The position numbers and the translations under genes were made by a program. This document shows, piece by piece, positions 13,109 to 24,238 of a DNA stretch of 64,000 nucleotides. The notes beneath the pieces are model-generated. The model did no database searches and was not told the DNA's origin. It saw only the letters and a list, made by a program, of their open reading frames with translations. The number at the start of each line of letters is the position of its first letter. Position 1 is the stretch's first letter. The DNA comes from Isoetes taiwanensis. Lineage: Eukaryota > Streptophyta > Lycopodiopsida > Isoetales > Isoetaceae. The DNA is taken from the NCBI GenBank assembly GCA_021234155.1, contig JAJEKV010000045.1:648147-712146 (forward strand), written 5' to 3'.

Positions 13109-15694
13109 CTAGAGGTTCAAATGAGGAAAACGTTGCACAAACTCATCCGTCTCCCAAGTGGCATCCGCAGGAGACTGGCCTCGCCACAAGACCAGATATT
13201 CACGAATATCTCTATTGCGCAACTGCCGAACACGAGTGTCTAGAATCCGTTCGGGTGTTACAGCGGAGCTTAACACTAGCGGTATACTCTCAGGACTGAC
13301 AACATTGTCCGTATCTAGTATAGCCCGCTTAAGCTGGCTTACATGAAATACAGGATGAATCCCAATATCCTGTGGTAAGGCCAACTCATATGCTGTGGTT
13401 CCTATCCTTTTAACAATCTTAAAAGGTCCAGCATATCTTGGGGTTAACTTAGGCACACGCCCTTTAACCAACGGTTTAAGGGTGTTGTTTCGTAATGCTG
13501 AAGGATACACAATCCTTAAGAACACATAGTCACCTTCCTCATAGGTAACATCACGCCTACGCTTATTAGCATACACTTGAGCACGATCTTGCGCTCTACG
13601 CAAGTTTTGTCGACACTGGAGCAAAATTGCATTCATATCATCCAACATATTTACAGCAGCATCCGTTTTTAGATACTTATGCATACCCGCATAAGTCCTA
13701 GGATTTCGCCCCATCATAGCAACAAAGGGAGTCATCTTAATTCCCGTATGATGGCTGTTGTTATACGCAAACTCTAAGTAAGGCAAGTACTCCTCCCAAC
13801 GAGTTTGACGTTCGTGGACAAAACTTCTCAACATATCCTCTAAGATCATGTTGATTCTCTCAGTTTGGCCATCCGTTTGTGGGTGGTTACCACTACTCAT
13901 TCTCAATCGTACCTTAAGACCTTTCATAAGGTCTTTCCAAAAATGACCTGTAAATTTGGTGTCCCTATCACTTATGATAGACAAAGGCAAACCAAAAAGA
14001 GGAAAGATATATCTCATATATGCAGTTGCTACATCCGGACCTGTAGCGTCCTCCTTCAAGGCCACAAATTTGGCGTACTTAGTTAAGCAATCAACAATCA
14101 CCCACACTTGAGTGTTTTGCCTAACAGTTCTAGGCAAAGAGACTATAAAGTCCATACTTATACACTCCCATCTTTGCAAAGGTATAGGTATAGGTTGCAA
14201 TAGTCCCGGGGTACGACCATGGTCAGCTTTAACAGCTTGACACGTCAGACAATGCGAGACCAAGTCCCGGACTTGTTCCTTCATGTCCGGCCAATAGTAG
14301 TGGCGTTTGACCAACTCATAGGTCTTCCACTCACCCCCGTGCCCAGCTTGCGGGGTTTCATGATGGTCACGCAATATCAAAACTCGAAGATTATCATGCA
14401 ATGGAACATAAATCCTAGATTTATAAAAGTACAACCCCTCTTGCTCAGTCCACCAATCCCCAGATTTGGTTATCACTGGTTGTTGCTCATCTTCTTGATA
14501 TGCGTTTTTAATCCTTTGGAAGAGATCACTCTCCCCTACCATTAAAGTATTCAAATGCTTTATCCTAGATAAGGCATCCGCAACCAGATTGTTCTTTCCA
14601 GGAGTATGCTCAATACTAAAATGAAACTCATGCAAAAAGTCAAGCCACCTAGCTTGTCTAGGACTAATCTCTGCTTGGCTTTGCAAAAACCTTAAGGGCT
14701 TATGGTCCGTATAAACCACAAACTTGCGTGGCTCTTTATTGGTACCACATCTCAAGTAGTGCCGCCACGTCTTTAATGCATGAACTATAGCCAATAGTTC
14801 TTGCTCATACGTTGCATAATTTCGTTCCGCTTGGTTAAGCTTACGACTTTCATATGCAATAACACGACCTTGTTGCATAAGCACAGCTCCCAGAGCTTGC
14901 CCACAAGCATCCGTGTATACCTCAAATGACTCATTGAGGTCAGGTACTTTCAGTACTGGACTACTCACCAAAAGGCTTTTAATCCTTTCAAAGGCCTCTT
15001 GTTGAGCTCGCCCCCACACGTACTCTTGATCTTTTCTTAAAAGATCAGTGAGCGGGGCTACCACCTTAGAAAACTTGGGCACAAACTTCCTATAATAAGT
15101 AGCCAACCCGAGAAAGCTCCTTAACTCATGAACATTCTCTGGTTGAGTCCACTCTTGTACCGCTCGTACCTTGCTAGGGTCCGGAGACACTCCCTCCCCC
15201 GACAAGATGTGACCCAGGTAAGCAACCCTTTGCTTGAGGAAATCACATTTAGAGATTTTAGCATACAACTTATTGGAACGTAACACTTTGAGCACTTGCT
15301 CTAGGTGCTGGAAGTGTTCTTCCAATGAGTTCGAGTAAACAAGTATATCATCTAGAAATACTTCAACTGATTTATCCAAATAATCCGCGAATACTCGGTT
15401 CATTAACCTCATGAACGTAGCTGGCGCATTGGTGAGACCAAACGGCATAACTAGGAACTCATAATGCCCTTGATGAGTTCGAAAAGCTATTTTTGGCTCA
15501 TCACCTTCACGGATTTTGATTTGATGATATCCACTTCTCAAATCAATCTTGGTGAACCAAGTTGCACCACCCAGACGATCTAAAATATCGTCAATCCGTG
15601 GCAAAGGATGTCTATCCTTTATGGTTGCTTTGTTAAGTGCGCGATAATCTATGCACATGCGCATAGTGTTATCTTTTTTCTTAACCAACAACAC
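13109..15694 (-). CDS. Element A pol: RT, RNase H, integrase, chromodomain
   Basis: An 861-codon open frame without internal stops. RT occupies about residues 1-190 ([10 protein letters not shown]; catalytic FLDDILVYS). RNase H follows at about 255-385 ([31 protein letters not shown]). Integrase has an HHCC zinc domain (AGHGG...CLTCQ) at about 455-505 and DDE residues in [18 protein letters not shown] and NMILEDML. The last 55 residues form a chromodomain (RILDTRVRQ...[17 protein letters not shown]). The first residues are not a true start: the frame enters from the overlapping gag-protease frame through a frameshift in a T run near 15715. Chromodomain integrases of this family steer insertion to heterochromatin. 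Confidence 0.95.
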   Translation of the reverse strand: MLLVKKKDNTMRMCIDYRALNKATIKDRHPLPRIDDILDRLGGATWFTKIDLRSGYHQIKIREGDEPKIAFRTHQGHYEFLVMPFGLTNAPATFMRLMNRVFADYLDKSVEVFLDDILVYSNSLEEHFQHLEQVLKVLRSNKLYAKISKCDFLKQRVAYLGHILSGEGVSPDPSKVRAVQEWTQPENVHELRSFLGLATYYRKFVPKFSKVVAPLTDLLRKDQEYVWGRAQQEAFERIKSLLVSSPVLKVPDLNESFEVYTDACGQALGAVLMQQGRVIAYESRKLNQAERNYATYEQELLAIVHALKTWRHYLRCGTNKEPRKFVVYTDHKPLRFLQSQAEISPRQARWLDFLHEFHFSIEHTPGKNNLVADALSRIKHLNTLMVGESDLFQRIKNAYQEDEQQPVITKSGDWWTEQEGLYFYKSRIYVPLHDNLRVLILRDHHETPQAGHGGEWKTYELVKRHYYWPDMKEQVRDLVSHCLTCQAVKADHGRTPGLLQPIPIPLQRWECISMDFIVSLPRTVRQNTQVWVIVDCLTKYAKFVALKEDATGPDVATAYMRYIFPLFGLPLSIISDRDTKFTGHFWKDLMKGLKVRLRMSSGNHPQTDGQTERINMILEDMLRSFVHERQTRWEEYLPYLEFAYNNSHHTGIKMTPFVAMMGRNPRTYAGMHKYLKTDAAVNMLDDMNAILLQCRQNLRRAQDRAQVYANKRRRDVTYEEGDYVFLRIVYPSALRNNTLKPLVKGRVPKLTPRYAGPFKIVKRIGTTAYELALPQDIGIHPVFHVSQLKRAILDTDNVVSPESIPLVLSSAVTPERILDTRVRQLRNRDIREYLVLWRGQSPADATWETDEFVQRFPHLNL

Positions 15695-17409
15695 TGGAGC
15701 TGCAAAAGGAGATTTACTTGGCTGGATAAAAACCCTTTTCCAAGCAGTTCTCCAACTTGCTTTTTAACTTCCTCTAACTCAAGAGGACTCAAGCGATAAG
15801 GGGCTCTTGCCATTGGTTTAGTTCCAGGTTCGAGATCTATCTCATGCTCCACTCCCCTTGACGGAGGTGGCCCTATAGGCAACTCCTCGGGAAACACATC
15901 CTTGTATCTTTCCAAAAGATCAAGTAATTCAGGATGAAGATGAGAGCTATCATCCAATTGCCCTATAAGTGAATTACAAGTTTTAACACATATATTATTA
16001 TCATATACATAAATTCCAAAAACTTGATTATTATTCACTTTAAAAGCAGTTTTGGCCTGAGTGGCCGATAACAATTTCCCGGATCCCACATATGGTGATC
16101 CTTGGATACTGACAGACTTAGTATCTTCTAACTCAAAAGTTAATACATGGGATGCCCAATCAATGAGCGGACGTGCAGTTTGAAGCCACTTTATTCCCAA
16201 AATGACATCATAACGTTTCAAATTGATTAAATCAACATCAATTTTAAACTGTACTGCTTTAGGTGAACTTCTATCTTGAAGTATCAGGTCTACGCCCTGC
16301 GCTTGTTGATCTCCACGTTGAACATGAGGCCCCGCCTCTCCTTCAACCACATATGGAGTCACCTTCGTCAGCTCTAGGCCTAGCTCCCTCGCTAAGTCTG
16401 CAGACAAGAAATTGTCAGTGCTCGCTGAATCAATAAGAACAATCACGCTCTTTTCCTTGATTCTACCTAGAACACGTATGACTTTACCAAAGAAAACTTT
16501 AGAAGAATCATTTACCATGCTTTCTTCTCTCGCGATGGCCGACAGTGTCTTTACCGCTTCACCATCCGATGGTGTTTTGGCCGTCGCCGCTACCGCCTTC
16601 TTTGGCTTTTGTGGCTTAGGACATTCTCTCGCATAATGGCCCATGCCTTGGCAGTTATAGCACTTTATAGCTGCCTTTTTCTGACTCGAATCTTTAGACT
16701 GCCCCGCAGCCTTTTTATTCGATTGATTGCGCTTTCGCTTTTTAGTGGATGACCCTCCATCCCCATTGTTCTCAGGTCGTTTTGATTTCCAGTCAAAACT
16801 CTTTTTGGTCTTCGGAGGTTCCTCTCGACCAACTAGTTTCCTTGCAAGCTCCACTGCTTCCTCGAAACCCGTGGGTTCTGCTTGCAACAAGTGCGTCTTG
16901 ATACTGACTTCTTTCAGACCATTAACAAAATGGTCCACCCTCATCTGAGGGGTAAGGTCGGGAAGTCTCGCGAACAACCCTCGGAGTTTACTCACATACT
17001 CCTGTAAAGTTCCAATCTGCACTGACTCCCGAAGGGATATCAGTGCATGGCGGCTATCAAAGTGAGGCGCATACTCATCTTTGAATCGCTTGCAGAAGTC
17101 TGTCCAAGACCGAAAGGTGTCGGTGTGGATAGCCCACCACGAAGCGGCAGCACCCTTCAACTTAAGAGAGGCGTGCAAAACTTTTGCAGTGTCACCTTTC
17201 TTAGTAGCCGCATAGTATAACTTCATGCGGCCCAACCAGAGCATCGCATCCTCTGGTGTCCCTGTTCCATCAATCTCCGGCATTTTCATTTTCTCCAGAG
17301 CTTTGATTTCCTCCTCCGAAAGCCCGTTCACAGACTCCTCGGGAGGATCGTTCACAGCCAGATTGGCTGTGTCCAGTGTAGAGCGACCAACTCCGAGTGG
17401 CGCACTCAC
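15649..17409 (-). CDS. Element A gag core, zinc knuckle and protease
   Basis: A 586-codon frame. Residues about 40-195 are the retrotransposon gag domain ([29 protein letters not shown]). A basic stretch is followed by the CCHC knuckle [14 protein letters not shown] near residue 250. The protease active-site region reads [20 protein letters not shown] near residue 325, with DSAS where retroviral-type proteases have D-S/T-G. The frame runs to the start of RT ([35 protein letters not shown]) and then goes out of frame. The apparent GTG start is an artefact of a second frame break against the upstream gag frame. Confidence 0.93.
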   Translation of the reverse strand: MSAPLGVGRSTLDTANLAVNDPPEESVNGLSEEEIKALEKMKMPEIDGTGTPEDAMLWLGRMKLYYAATKKGDTAKVLHASLKLKGAAASWWAIHTDTFRSWTDFCKRFKDEYAPHFDSRHALISLRESVQIGTLQEYVSKLRGLFARLPDLTPQMRVDHFVNGLKEVSIKTHLLQAEPTGFEEAVELARKLVGREEPPKTKKSFDWKSKRPENNGDGGSSTKKRKRNQSNKKAAGQSKDSSQKKAAIKCYNCQGMGHYARECPKPQKPKKAVAATAKTPSDGEAVKTLSAIAREESMVNDSSKVFFGKVIRVLGRIKEKSVIVLIDSASTDNFLSADLARELGLELTKVTPYVVEGEAGPHVQRGDQQAQGVDLILQDRSSPKAVQFKIDVDLINLKRYDVILGIKWLQTARPLIDWASHVLTFELEDTKSVSIQGSPYVGSGKLLSATQAKTAFKVNNNQVFGIYVYDNNICVKTCNSLIGQLDDSSHLHPELLDLLERYKDVFPEELPIGPPPSRGVEHEIDLEPGTKPMARAPYRLSPLELEEVKKQVGELLGKGFLSSQVNLLLQLQCCWLRKKITLCACA

Positions 17410-17948
17410 AACTGGCCTTCCCCTAGCGGTACCCCGTACCTTTGGGTTGTCGAAGTATTTGGAATACTTCTGGAGTTTCGCATAAGCTGATCAATAGAGT
17501 CCCTAAGACGCCGCTCCCGGGCAGCACTTTCGAACATCCATTGACTCATTTGCCTCTGTATATTTTCGAGAGTTCTAGCAACCGAAGATTGCTCTTCTTG
17601 AGAACCTCCTCGAACTGTAGTAACTGTTGTTGCAGTCGCCAACAACGGTGCTGCTGAAGTATTGCTTCCTGAGCTTACTCCACTGACAACTGCACTAGCC
17701 TCGCTAGTAACCAAACCTACTTGTGAAACTGGGTCACCCCCAGGGTGTCCGGCATCACTACTAGGTTGCTCCCTAACAATGGGAGGAGACAACCCCACAC
17801 CAGGTTGCTCTCGTAGCATAGCCTCAAAATCAAATGGAGGTAAGTCCTCCAAATGAATATCGCGAAGCGCCGGGATTATGCCATCTGTTAAGGCAACAGA
17901 TGGCAACCCATCAATTGGCTGCGATGTCGGATCAGCCATAGGTCTCAA
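17406..17948 (-). CDS. Element A gag N-terminal segment
   Basis: A 180-codon frame beginning MRPMADPTSQPIDGLPS shortly after the primer site. It is low-complexity, Ser/Thr/Pro-rich, with a short predicted helical part near its end (LENIQRQMSQWMFESAARER). It overlaps the next frame by four bases and would need one frameshift to continue into gag, so it is most likely the N-terminus of one interrupted gag. I assign no other function. Confidence 0.75.
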   Translation of the reverse strand: MRPMADPTSQPIDGLPSVALTDGIIPALRDIHLEDLPPFDFEAMLREQPGVGLSPPIVREQPSSDAGHPGGDPVSQVGLVTSEASAVVSGVSSGSNTSAAPLLATATTVTTVRGGSQEEQSSVARTLENIQRQMSQWMFESAARERRLRDSIDQLMRNSRSIPNTSTTQRYGVPLGEGQL

Positions 17949-17950
17949 CT

Positions 17951-17964
17951 TGGCTCTGATACCA
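17951..17964 (-). other. Element A primer-binding site (tRNA-iMet)
   Basis: TGGCTCTGATACCA is the 3' end of plant initiator tRNA-Met; the element strand reads TGGTATCAGAGCCA three bases inside the 5' LTR. Confidence 0.97.
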
Positions 17965-17967
17965 AAT

Positions 17968-18765
17968 TGTCACAACTACAGAAAGTAGAGTCAGTTGCGC
18001 TACCTTGAACTCGCTGAGTTCCCCGCAGCCTTGAGTTCCCAGAACTCCCCACGCACAACTGAAAAACTAATCCCCAGGATTAGCTTGAAGCCCTGCTTCA
18101 AAAAGTTCTATCGCTAGAACTAATACTGCAGTAGCAGTATTGCTTTTAAGACGGTCCAGAATACTCTCAAAACGGAACGTCTCCTTGAGCTATCACCCAA
18201 TAATGGAACAGCTCAGAATCACACGAGTTGCTTCCCAAACAACTCACAATGGGTCGAAACCCCTGGCAGTAGAGAATCTGACTGTTCAGACAAGGCGATC
18301 TGCTCCAACCGCTTGCATCCAGACAAAAACTCCTCTTCCAGAAAACGTCTCCAAAGCCTTTTATGGAGCCACTAGGGCCAAGAATAAACCGAAAAAGGCC
18401 TATGGGTCCTTTCTTTAGCTCGGATTGAGCTATTTTGGACCTGATCCGGGCTATTCAAGGCTGATCCGGCCGCCATAGCAGCCGTGATCAGATTTTTCGT
18501 GAGAAAGCCTTTTGGCTTGACCCATCCAATGGGTTTCCGCCACCTCACACCCCTTTTCCAATGGTTGAGTGGTTTTTAGCATGTAACTTTATAATTTAAT
18601 TAAATGCCAAGTTACCATACGAAACTTCTCTTATTTAAAAATTATCCCCACACCGCCCCTAGGCGGTATTGCCGCATGGGACATTCCCAGGCCACCCCGT
18701 GGCATTCCCATGGCGAACCCCTGGTCCCAAGGTTGGCAAGCGCGACTTGCCCTTGGACCGTAACA
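17968..18765 (-). repeat. Element A 5' LTR
   Basis: Pairs with 12270-13071 and is flanked by CATTG at 18766-18770. Confidence 0.95.
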
Positions 18766-18770
18766 CATTG

Positions 18771-20426
18771 GGTGGACGAGCTGTCTTCTACTTGAGGGCA
18801 CTTCCGGAAGTGTTTGGAGTCGAAGGTTTGCTTGGCCTCCGGTTGTTTCTCCCTCGTACTTGCTCTTCCATTTTGATCTTGGGCTATAGTTGTGCTTCCT
18901 TGCTTCCTCATTTGGTAGTCGAAGTGAAGGAGCTTCCTGATCTAAGCGCTAAGTCCGTAGAACATGACTTTAAACTCATGTTTCTCCACTATATCTGTGA
19001 GCACCCGAGATATACAATAGACATATACGCATTTACATTGGGATTTTAATTCATCCACTTTTTCAAAACAACTACGAAGATCTACTTAAATGTTTATACT
19101 CCTTTAGGGTTTCCCCTCCTCCTATCGCGTTTGATCCTTCAGTTTTGCTGCATCTTCTTCGTTCTGGTTGACTCCGGGATTCCTTGAGATGCTGCTACTA
19201 TTGTTGAGCTTCATGTCTGATCCGATCGCGTCACCCCAAGTTGCGAAGAGTGTTCGTCGATGTGATCCCTTGAAAAAGATGCTCCTCCTTAATGTATATG
19301 TCCTTCGTAAGGAATGCGGTGACCGCTCAACGTCCCTACATGCGGTGTGTCGTTGCAAGGTTGTCGTTGTGCGGTGCCGTTGATCGCTTGAGTAGGATCA
19401 CCTGGCTATTGCAGTCAAGCATTCTTGAATATCTTCGAAGCTCTGAGATCGTGGTCGGTAGGCAGGCATTGACATTCCTCCGCAGGTTGAATTTCTGAGT
19501 GCGACTCCTGTTGCTTGGGCTTTGCTTCATTCCGAGGTGCCTCTCCTGTGCCTGGAAGTGTGGTCGTCTCCATTGCCCCTACCATGGCTCCTTCTAGTCG
19601 CCTTTGCGTGATTTGTATCTGCTGGCTAGGTCGTCTCCTCCTCCTCATGGTCTCCTACTTTTCGAAACCGATGAAAGTTCTCCTGCTGGTGCAAGGGAGC
19701 TGGAAGCTCGTCCTGGTCAGCCTTAGGTGCTTGTGGTTGCCTAGCTTGGTCGCTCCTTTTGTTGGTGTTGCCTGACATTCGCTTGAGCTGCTGGGCTGCA
19801 AGGTCGTGGTGGTCTTCTCTCCAGTTCCTATACACTCCCGTGTCGCCATGACTTCTCTCCTCGACGGAAGATTATGCCCTCTGGCCCTAGCTCGTGATGC
19901 TAACGCGGCATCGATGTCTAACGTGTTCCTGCACCTGTATTTTGTTGCCTTGCGTTCTTCTGTTTGAAACTCATGTGCGTCGAGTCGGTGAAGGCGTCGA
20001 GATCCTCTTTCTGATGTGACCTCGTCGTGGTAGCCGGGAGGTTGACATCTAGAAAATTCTTGATGCCGTTGGTTACCAAATATTCTTCCCATTTGATGAA
20101 GATTGATGATAGGCCGGTGGTGTCCTGTTCTACTCGTTTGTCGGTTGAGGTGTTTGTCGTTGTGCTTCCCTCTCTTGGGTCTGCCTTTTTTTGGTCTCCT
20201 CTCCTTATCTGTCTGTACATCGGCTGGGACCTTGATGTCTTCAAGAAGTTGCGCCTCTAGCTCTTCTGTGGCTCTGGCCCTGTACTTTGAAAGCAACGCT
20301 CGTATATCCTAGAGTCTAAGGGTCTACTTGAAGGGCTCTCCTACAACATTTTAGGCTCTATATGCAAACAAGATGGCTTGAGCAACATTACTGAAGATAT
20401 ATCTATGATCTACAAGTCTATGGACA
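18771..20426 (-). pseudogene. Element B ORF2-like region, degraded
   Basis: This is the downstream half of the B coding region before A interrupts it. The longest minus frame (19655-20296, 213 codons) is very basic (KERRPKKGRPKRGKHNDKH) and matches nothing I recognise. By position it corresponds to the C-terminal part of ORF2 in C (32.7-31.9 kb) and D (40.1-41.0 kb). Frames shift often and no zinc knuckle, protease or RT motif is present. Confidence 0.4.
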
Positions 20427-20627
20427 TTAGGACATGTGGTATGGCATGAAACGAGGTTTGTTTTGCAAAACCTCCATGATGTTTGAGGCATACTCTAAGG
20501 TCCTAGCAAAGTTGGTTTGGGGGAGTCCAATCTCTACACATGGAGTGACTTGGGCCGGTCTAGACTCTAGCTCCTTTCTAGGTACCCTGACAATAGGGAG
20601 TGTCAATGTGGCAGCTATATAAGTCAA
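20427..20627 (-). pseudogene. Element B ORF2 N-terminal module
   Basis: A 66-codon fragment (ATLTLPIVRVPRKELESRP...NIMEVLQNKPRFMPYHM). By eye it follows the same pattern as the ORF2 N-termini in C (ATLNATPAYRQVLAEF...NIAKYLTNKAQRLPDYM) and D (ATLTRTPYYTD...PCMPDYM): ATL, a Tyr/Arg-rich turn, then an N-I-x-x-x-L-x-N-K helix and P-x-Y-M. The function is unknown. Confidence 0.5.
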
Positions 20628-21027
20628 ATTCTATTAGAAGGACACAGAATTAGGTCAAGGTTTATGCCTTTGGCATGAGCAGAGGTGATGTACCAACAGT
20701 TGGACTTGGGTTGCTATGCCGAGGTCTAGATGACTATAACGAAGGGGTGTTTTTGGGCACTTCTATCTAGGAGTAAGGCATCAACTTTGAGCCGAGAGCA
20801 ATACTTGCGAGGTACTAATGGGGTATGCTTCTATTTACAAACAAACCACAGTTTGGAAAAACAATTCAAGGGTTTGAGCAAATTTGGTCATTTTGGGCTG
20901 GGGTTTGACATTTCTAGCCTAGTTTGAGGTTATAAATGGATTCTAGGCTGTCTAATAGTCCTATTGCAACAACTTTCAGGCAATTTGGAGCTCTGTAGCT
21001 CAAGTTATGGAGGCTCAAAGTTTGGAG

Positions 21028-21094
21028 GTCTCACAGGTAGCGCCTCGTTCAAAAGCTGGACTTTAGTTCCTTGACCAGGCGCGACGTGTGAGAC
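21028..21094 (-). repeat. Element B stem-loop 3 (downstream of H3-like ORF)
   Basis: A 67-nt imperfect inverted repeat. GTCTCACAGGTAGCGCCT pairs with AGGCGCGACGTGTGAGAC with about two mismatches. It is one of a pair with 21240-21306. Confidence 0.8.
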
Positions 21095-21239
21095 ATTGGC
21101 TCTAATTGGGTTAAACTTGTCCAATTTGGGTGATCTAAGGGTCAAATCATGCTAGTTTCATCGATTAGGCAGAATGGACCCCTTACTTGGTCAATTTGGA
21201 GGTGTTTTGGTCTAGTTTGGACATGGTCTAGGTATGAAG

Positions 21240-21306
21240 GTCTCACAGGTAGCGCCTCGTCCAAAAACTAAACTTTAGTTTCTTTACCAGGCGCGACGTG
21301 TGAGAC
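21240..21306 (-). repeat. Element B stem-loop 4 (downstream of H3-like ORF)
   Basis: Same arms as 21028-21094. The inner part AAACTAAACTTTAGTTT is itself palindromic, so the whole 67 nt can fold. The 206-nt spacing to its partner matches that in element C (195 nt). Confidence 0.8.
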
Positions 21307-21450
21307 ATCACACTTTTTGGTCTGAAAATGTTCCATTTTACTAAAACGAAAGCTACTACTTGCTAACTTGCCCTAATTAAACAAGTTTAGACACATAAAG
21401 TATTCAAAATTGATTTATATTACAAATTTGTTTGATTATTTACAAAATGT

Positions 21451-21694
21451 TTATTTGGGATCTCCCTTAATTAAACTAGCTAATTGCATGTCCTTCCTCA
21501 TGAGGGTTACTCGCTTCGCATGAACAGTGCAGGCTGTTGAGTCTTCAAAATGTTGGACCAGCTTCTGCTGCTTCTTGAGCCTTGGCCTTCCGCTCTCATT
21601 CTGCCCTCTCCTCTTCTTGTTTCCTTCGGCCTCCTTGGCCTCTGGCTGTTTTGCCTTGTCGAGAAAGTCGAGCGGTCTGTTTGGTGCGCATCAT
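21451..21694 (-). pseudogene. Histone H3-like ORF of element B (internally deleted)
   Basis: The start reads [19 protein letters not shown], aligning residue for residue with the H3 tail [19 protein letters not shown]. The K4, R8, S10, K14 and R17 positions are kept; K9 is Leu. After a one-base frame break comes a basic linker ([19 protein letters not shown]) and then [36 protein letters not shown]-stop (21453 downward), which matches the end of alpha-2, loop 2 and alpha-3 of H3 ([25 protein letters not shown]). The alpha-N, alpha-1 and most of alpha-2 are absent. It lies just after the B leader, 13 bp from the D insertion. Identity as H3-derived is very likely; function is unknown. Confidence 0.85.
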
Positions 21695-21702
21695 GTCGAT
21701 CG

Positions 21703-21707
21703 GAGTC
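21703..21707. repeat. Target-site duplication of element D, left copy (GAGTC)
   Basis: GAGTC abuts the D LTR here and recurs at 46890-46894. Confidence 0.93.
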
Positions 21708-23538
21708 TGTGACGTTCCAAGGGAATATACGCCATAAATACGTATATTCCTGGACCCGTCACCATACAAGTCTACCTAGGTAGCCTTGTATACCTTGGAT
21801 AAGTGGCGAGGAGTTAATTGCGTAACTTAGATAACCTTAGGATAGGGCCCATTTCCGCATGGCCTCATCCTATTGGGGCAACCGCCACACGGCCTTACCC
21901 TAGTGGTGCCACATGTCATCCCACGTGGACCCACACCTATATTAGCCCTAACCCTAGACCCTTTTCCCTGACCTAGCACCTGAACTCTCATCCCGTGCGA
22001 AAACCGGTTTAGAACACACCGTTCATCATAGCCTAGCACGGAGCAACAGCCCACGGAAGGTGTGTATGATCGTGGGGGGGCGAGCCGACCCGTCCTAGAG
22101 CATGGAGACGCCCGGGAATGGGAGGGAGCACTTCTGGAGGAGGTAGGTTGAGTAGAGTTCATGTTAGTTCATCCGGAAGTTAGCACTCCGGATGGGTTAG
22201 TGATTCGTGTCTAGAGTAGAGCCACCCTAGATCCTTTGTTGAACATCTTGAACCCTAATCAAGGAACCCTAAGCTGTTAGTTAGCTATGTATGTTTAGGT
22301 TAAGATGTTCATATGATATTGATATTTATGTGATATTGGTTGATCATGTGCTCCTCTTGTGTGGGGAAGGGGTAGAGACCTAGGGCCATATGTAGTATGC
22401 TCCTAGAGTAGATCCTTTAGTTCCTATTAGATGCGGCACGTGCATAGGAACCCACCTGCTATGGAAGCTATGATGTGACTCAGCACTACACAACGGGGCT
22501 AGAGGCAAGATGGAGGGTGGATCCCACGGTGAGCTAGGCTTATGGGGGGGCTTCGGGGGATCCCACACCTGAGCTGGAATAAAATGGTGGGTCAGGTTGG
22601 GGCCGAGCATGGGTCCCAAAATGGAAAAAATGAAAAAAAAGAAAATTTTAGCCTAATTTTTTTCTCTGATCTTTTAGGTTGAATAGCAATGGTGTGGACA
22701 TCGATTAGCCTCTCAAGATAGTTGGCTTGGAAAAATAGATAGATTAGCCCCAGCTCTTGTTTTGGGGGGTTTATCTTTTTCCTTTTTCTTTTTCATGTTT
22801 TTTTCCTTGTTCCAAGTACAAAGTTGAATTAGAGGAAAAAGAACAATGTACTCTTTTTGGCCATGATTCTCTATTTGTGCCTTGATTTATGAGCCTCTCA
22901 GACCCCTGGGATAATAATTCTAGATGCAACCCTTCCTGATTGTCGGCCTTTACCTATATCGCATGAGATGCAACAATAAATTGAATGTCTTTTGGATAGT
23001 CCCTCTTCATTTTGATGGGTGATACCATGGGATTGCATTTAGTTTATCCGGAAGGTTAGAGTCATGCGAGCTGATCTAGCCCATCGCAAAGTATGCCAGG
23101 GCACTAATGTGGAGCCAATTCTCTAGATGGAGTGGTCAACCCCTAGCCATTGTCTTATGCCAGCCCGATGGGTGATGCCATTGTTATGACTGCCGATTAC
23201 TAGCCCATCTATCTTGAGGCCTTACCGGTCAATCGACTTCCTTATATTACGGAACCACGGGTGGAGCTCTCATGTTTTAAGGCATATGATTATGTTCTTT
23301 GCACCTATGGATATGTGGATGAGCTACCCTTCGAGGTAGTATGTTGTTTCTGACGATGTTTATGCTTCCGCTGTGATAGGAGCCCATAGGGGAAGGGCAC
23401 GCAAGACACCTTCGTGTCCCCTTCCCTTTTACGACCATCTCGAGTGCGGGATAGACGGAGGGCCCGTGCGGTTGCGAGGACGGATGGGGATTTCTGCCGG
23501 TATACGGCCGGTGCGTATGTTTAGCGAGGGAGCGTCCT
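21708..23538 (+). repeat. Element D 5' LTR
   Basis: Begins TGTGACGTTCCAAGG like 45242. It is about 180 bp longer than its partner because 22560-22900 carries T/A-rich sequence and rearranged short blocks. The right end (AGCGTCCTGA) is a degraded form of AGCGTCACA in the partner. Confidence 0.9.
22170..22194 (+). repeat. LTR hairpin of element D, 5' copy
   Basis: CATCCGGA, a nine-base loop and TCCGGATG form a perfect 8-bp stem. The 3' LTR copy at 45730-45754 reads CATCTGGA and TCCAGATG, so pairing is kept after two changes. Confidence 0.8.
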
Positions 23539-23540
23539 GA

Positions 23541-23553
23541 TGGTATCGGAGGC
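23541..23553 (+). other. Element D primer-binding site (tRNA-iMet, altered)
   Basis: TGGTATCGGAGGC against the expected TGGTATCAGAGCC. The CAG triplet reads CGG here. Confidence 0.85.
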
Positions 23554-23620
23554 GATGTTCTTGGTTGACCAAGAACTAGCACTGACCATAACCATGAAAG
23601 TAGTCTAACAGACCTATAAG

Positions 23621-23776
23621 GGTGTGAAATAAAAATTTCCACCATCGAACCTCGAAAATAGAGGAAAAATTTTTCTCCTAGGTAGTGGGTCCGAAATTAG
23701 GTTAAGAAGTGAATGAGTCAAATTCACCTTCTAGTAAAATTGGAGTGAAAATTATGCATCTGCATCAAATTTCACC
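23621..23776 (+). repeat. Element D leader hairpins
   Basis: Three short inverted repeats in the leader: 23621-23643 (GGTGTGAAA/TTTCCACC), 23707-23730 (AAGTGAAT/ATTCACCTT) and 23742-23776 (GTGAAAATTATGCA/TGCATCAAATTTCAC). They lie upstream of the H3-like ORF, where B and C have their stem-loop pairs, but differ in sequence. Confidence 0.5.
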
Positions 23777-24008
23777 TAAAATGGGTCGAAGAATTATGCC
23801 AATCGGGAGACACGGGTGAAAAAAAACAAATCCATAATTAATACTTCCAACTATTAGGAAATTTGAAATTCTAAAGGTATAATACGAATTTTAGTATATG
23901 TATTAGAAATTAAACATATATTAATAATAAGGGTACTATGGTGTAATTAATAAGGGGGGCTAATAAGTAGGCCTATTTATGGTAGGAGAATATTCCCAGG
24001 GACCTTCC

Positions 24009-24019
24009 TTTTAAATACC
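24009..24019 (+). promoter_or_regulatory. TATA-like box upstream of the element D H3-like ORF
   Basis: TTTTAAATACC lies about 95 bp before ATG 24109. It is weaker than the TATA boxes in C. Confidence 0.4.
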
Positions 24020-24108
24020 CCTGACACCTCATTTTTCCCTCCAAACTTTCCTCCACCTTATCTCTCTTGATCAGCCTTACGTCACCCATTCTCTAGGCCA
24101 GATTAAGT

Positions 24109-24238
24109 ATGGCTGCACAAACAAACAAGCCGGAAGGCGGGCGAGACCCTCGCTCGATGGCGAACTTAGCGGCCAGTCGCCATGTGAAGAAGATCCCTAA
24201 GCACCTTCGACCCAAGAAGGGGAAGAGAAGTTTCCCTC
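24109..24238 (+). pseudogene. Histone H3-like ORF of element D, N-terminal tail (5' part, split by C)
   Basis: ATG 24109 opens MAAQTNKPEGGRDPRSMANL, then AASRHVKKIPKHLRPKKG. Against the H3 tail it keeps QT, GG-basic, PR, A..AA.R and a VKK...RP stretch in the same order (H3: [22 protein letters not shown] then [10 protein letters not shown]). Element C interrupts the frame at 24239. Reading resumes after C and its duplication at about 37791 in the same frame (GSDDEPTMMRRREALKEEAG), and the fold-coding part is at 38442-38731. Confidence 0.75.
24234..24238. repeat. Probable target-site duplication of element C, left copy (CCCTC)
   Basis: CCCTC precedes the left C LTR. The right side at 37786-37790 reads CCTCC, consistent with CCCTC minus one base. 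The duplication is imperfect. Confidence 0.5.

Larger units (their letters stand above)
12270..18765 (-). mobile_element. Element A: 6.5-kb Ty3/gypsy chromovirus nested in B
   Basis: Structurally complete: LTRs 12270-13071 (802 bp) and 17968-18765 (798 bp), a CATTG duplication, tRNA-iMet primer site at 17951-17964, purine tract at 13072-13089. The internal region encodes gag, protease, RT, RNase H, integrase and a C-terminal chromodomain on the minus strand. Only two frame breaks interrupt gag-pol (about 17408 and 15715). It has none of the histone-like or stem-loop features of B, C and D, so it is a different chromovirus lineage. Confidence 0.97.
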
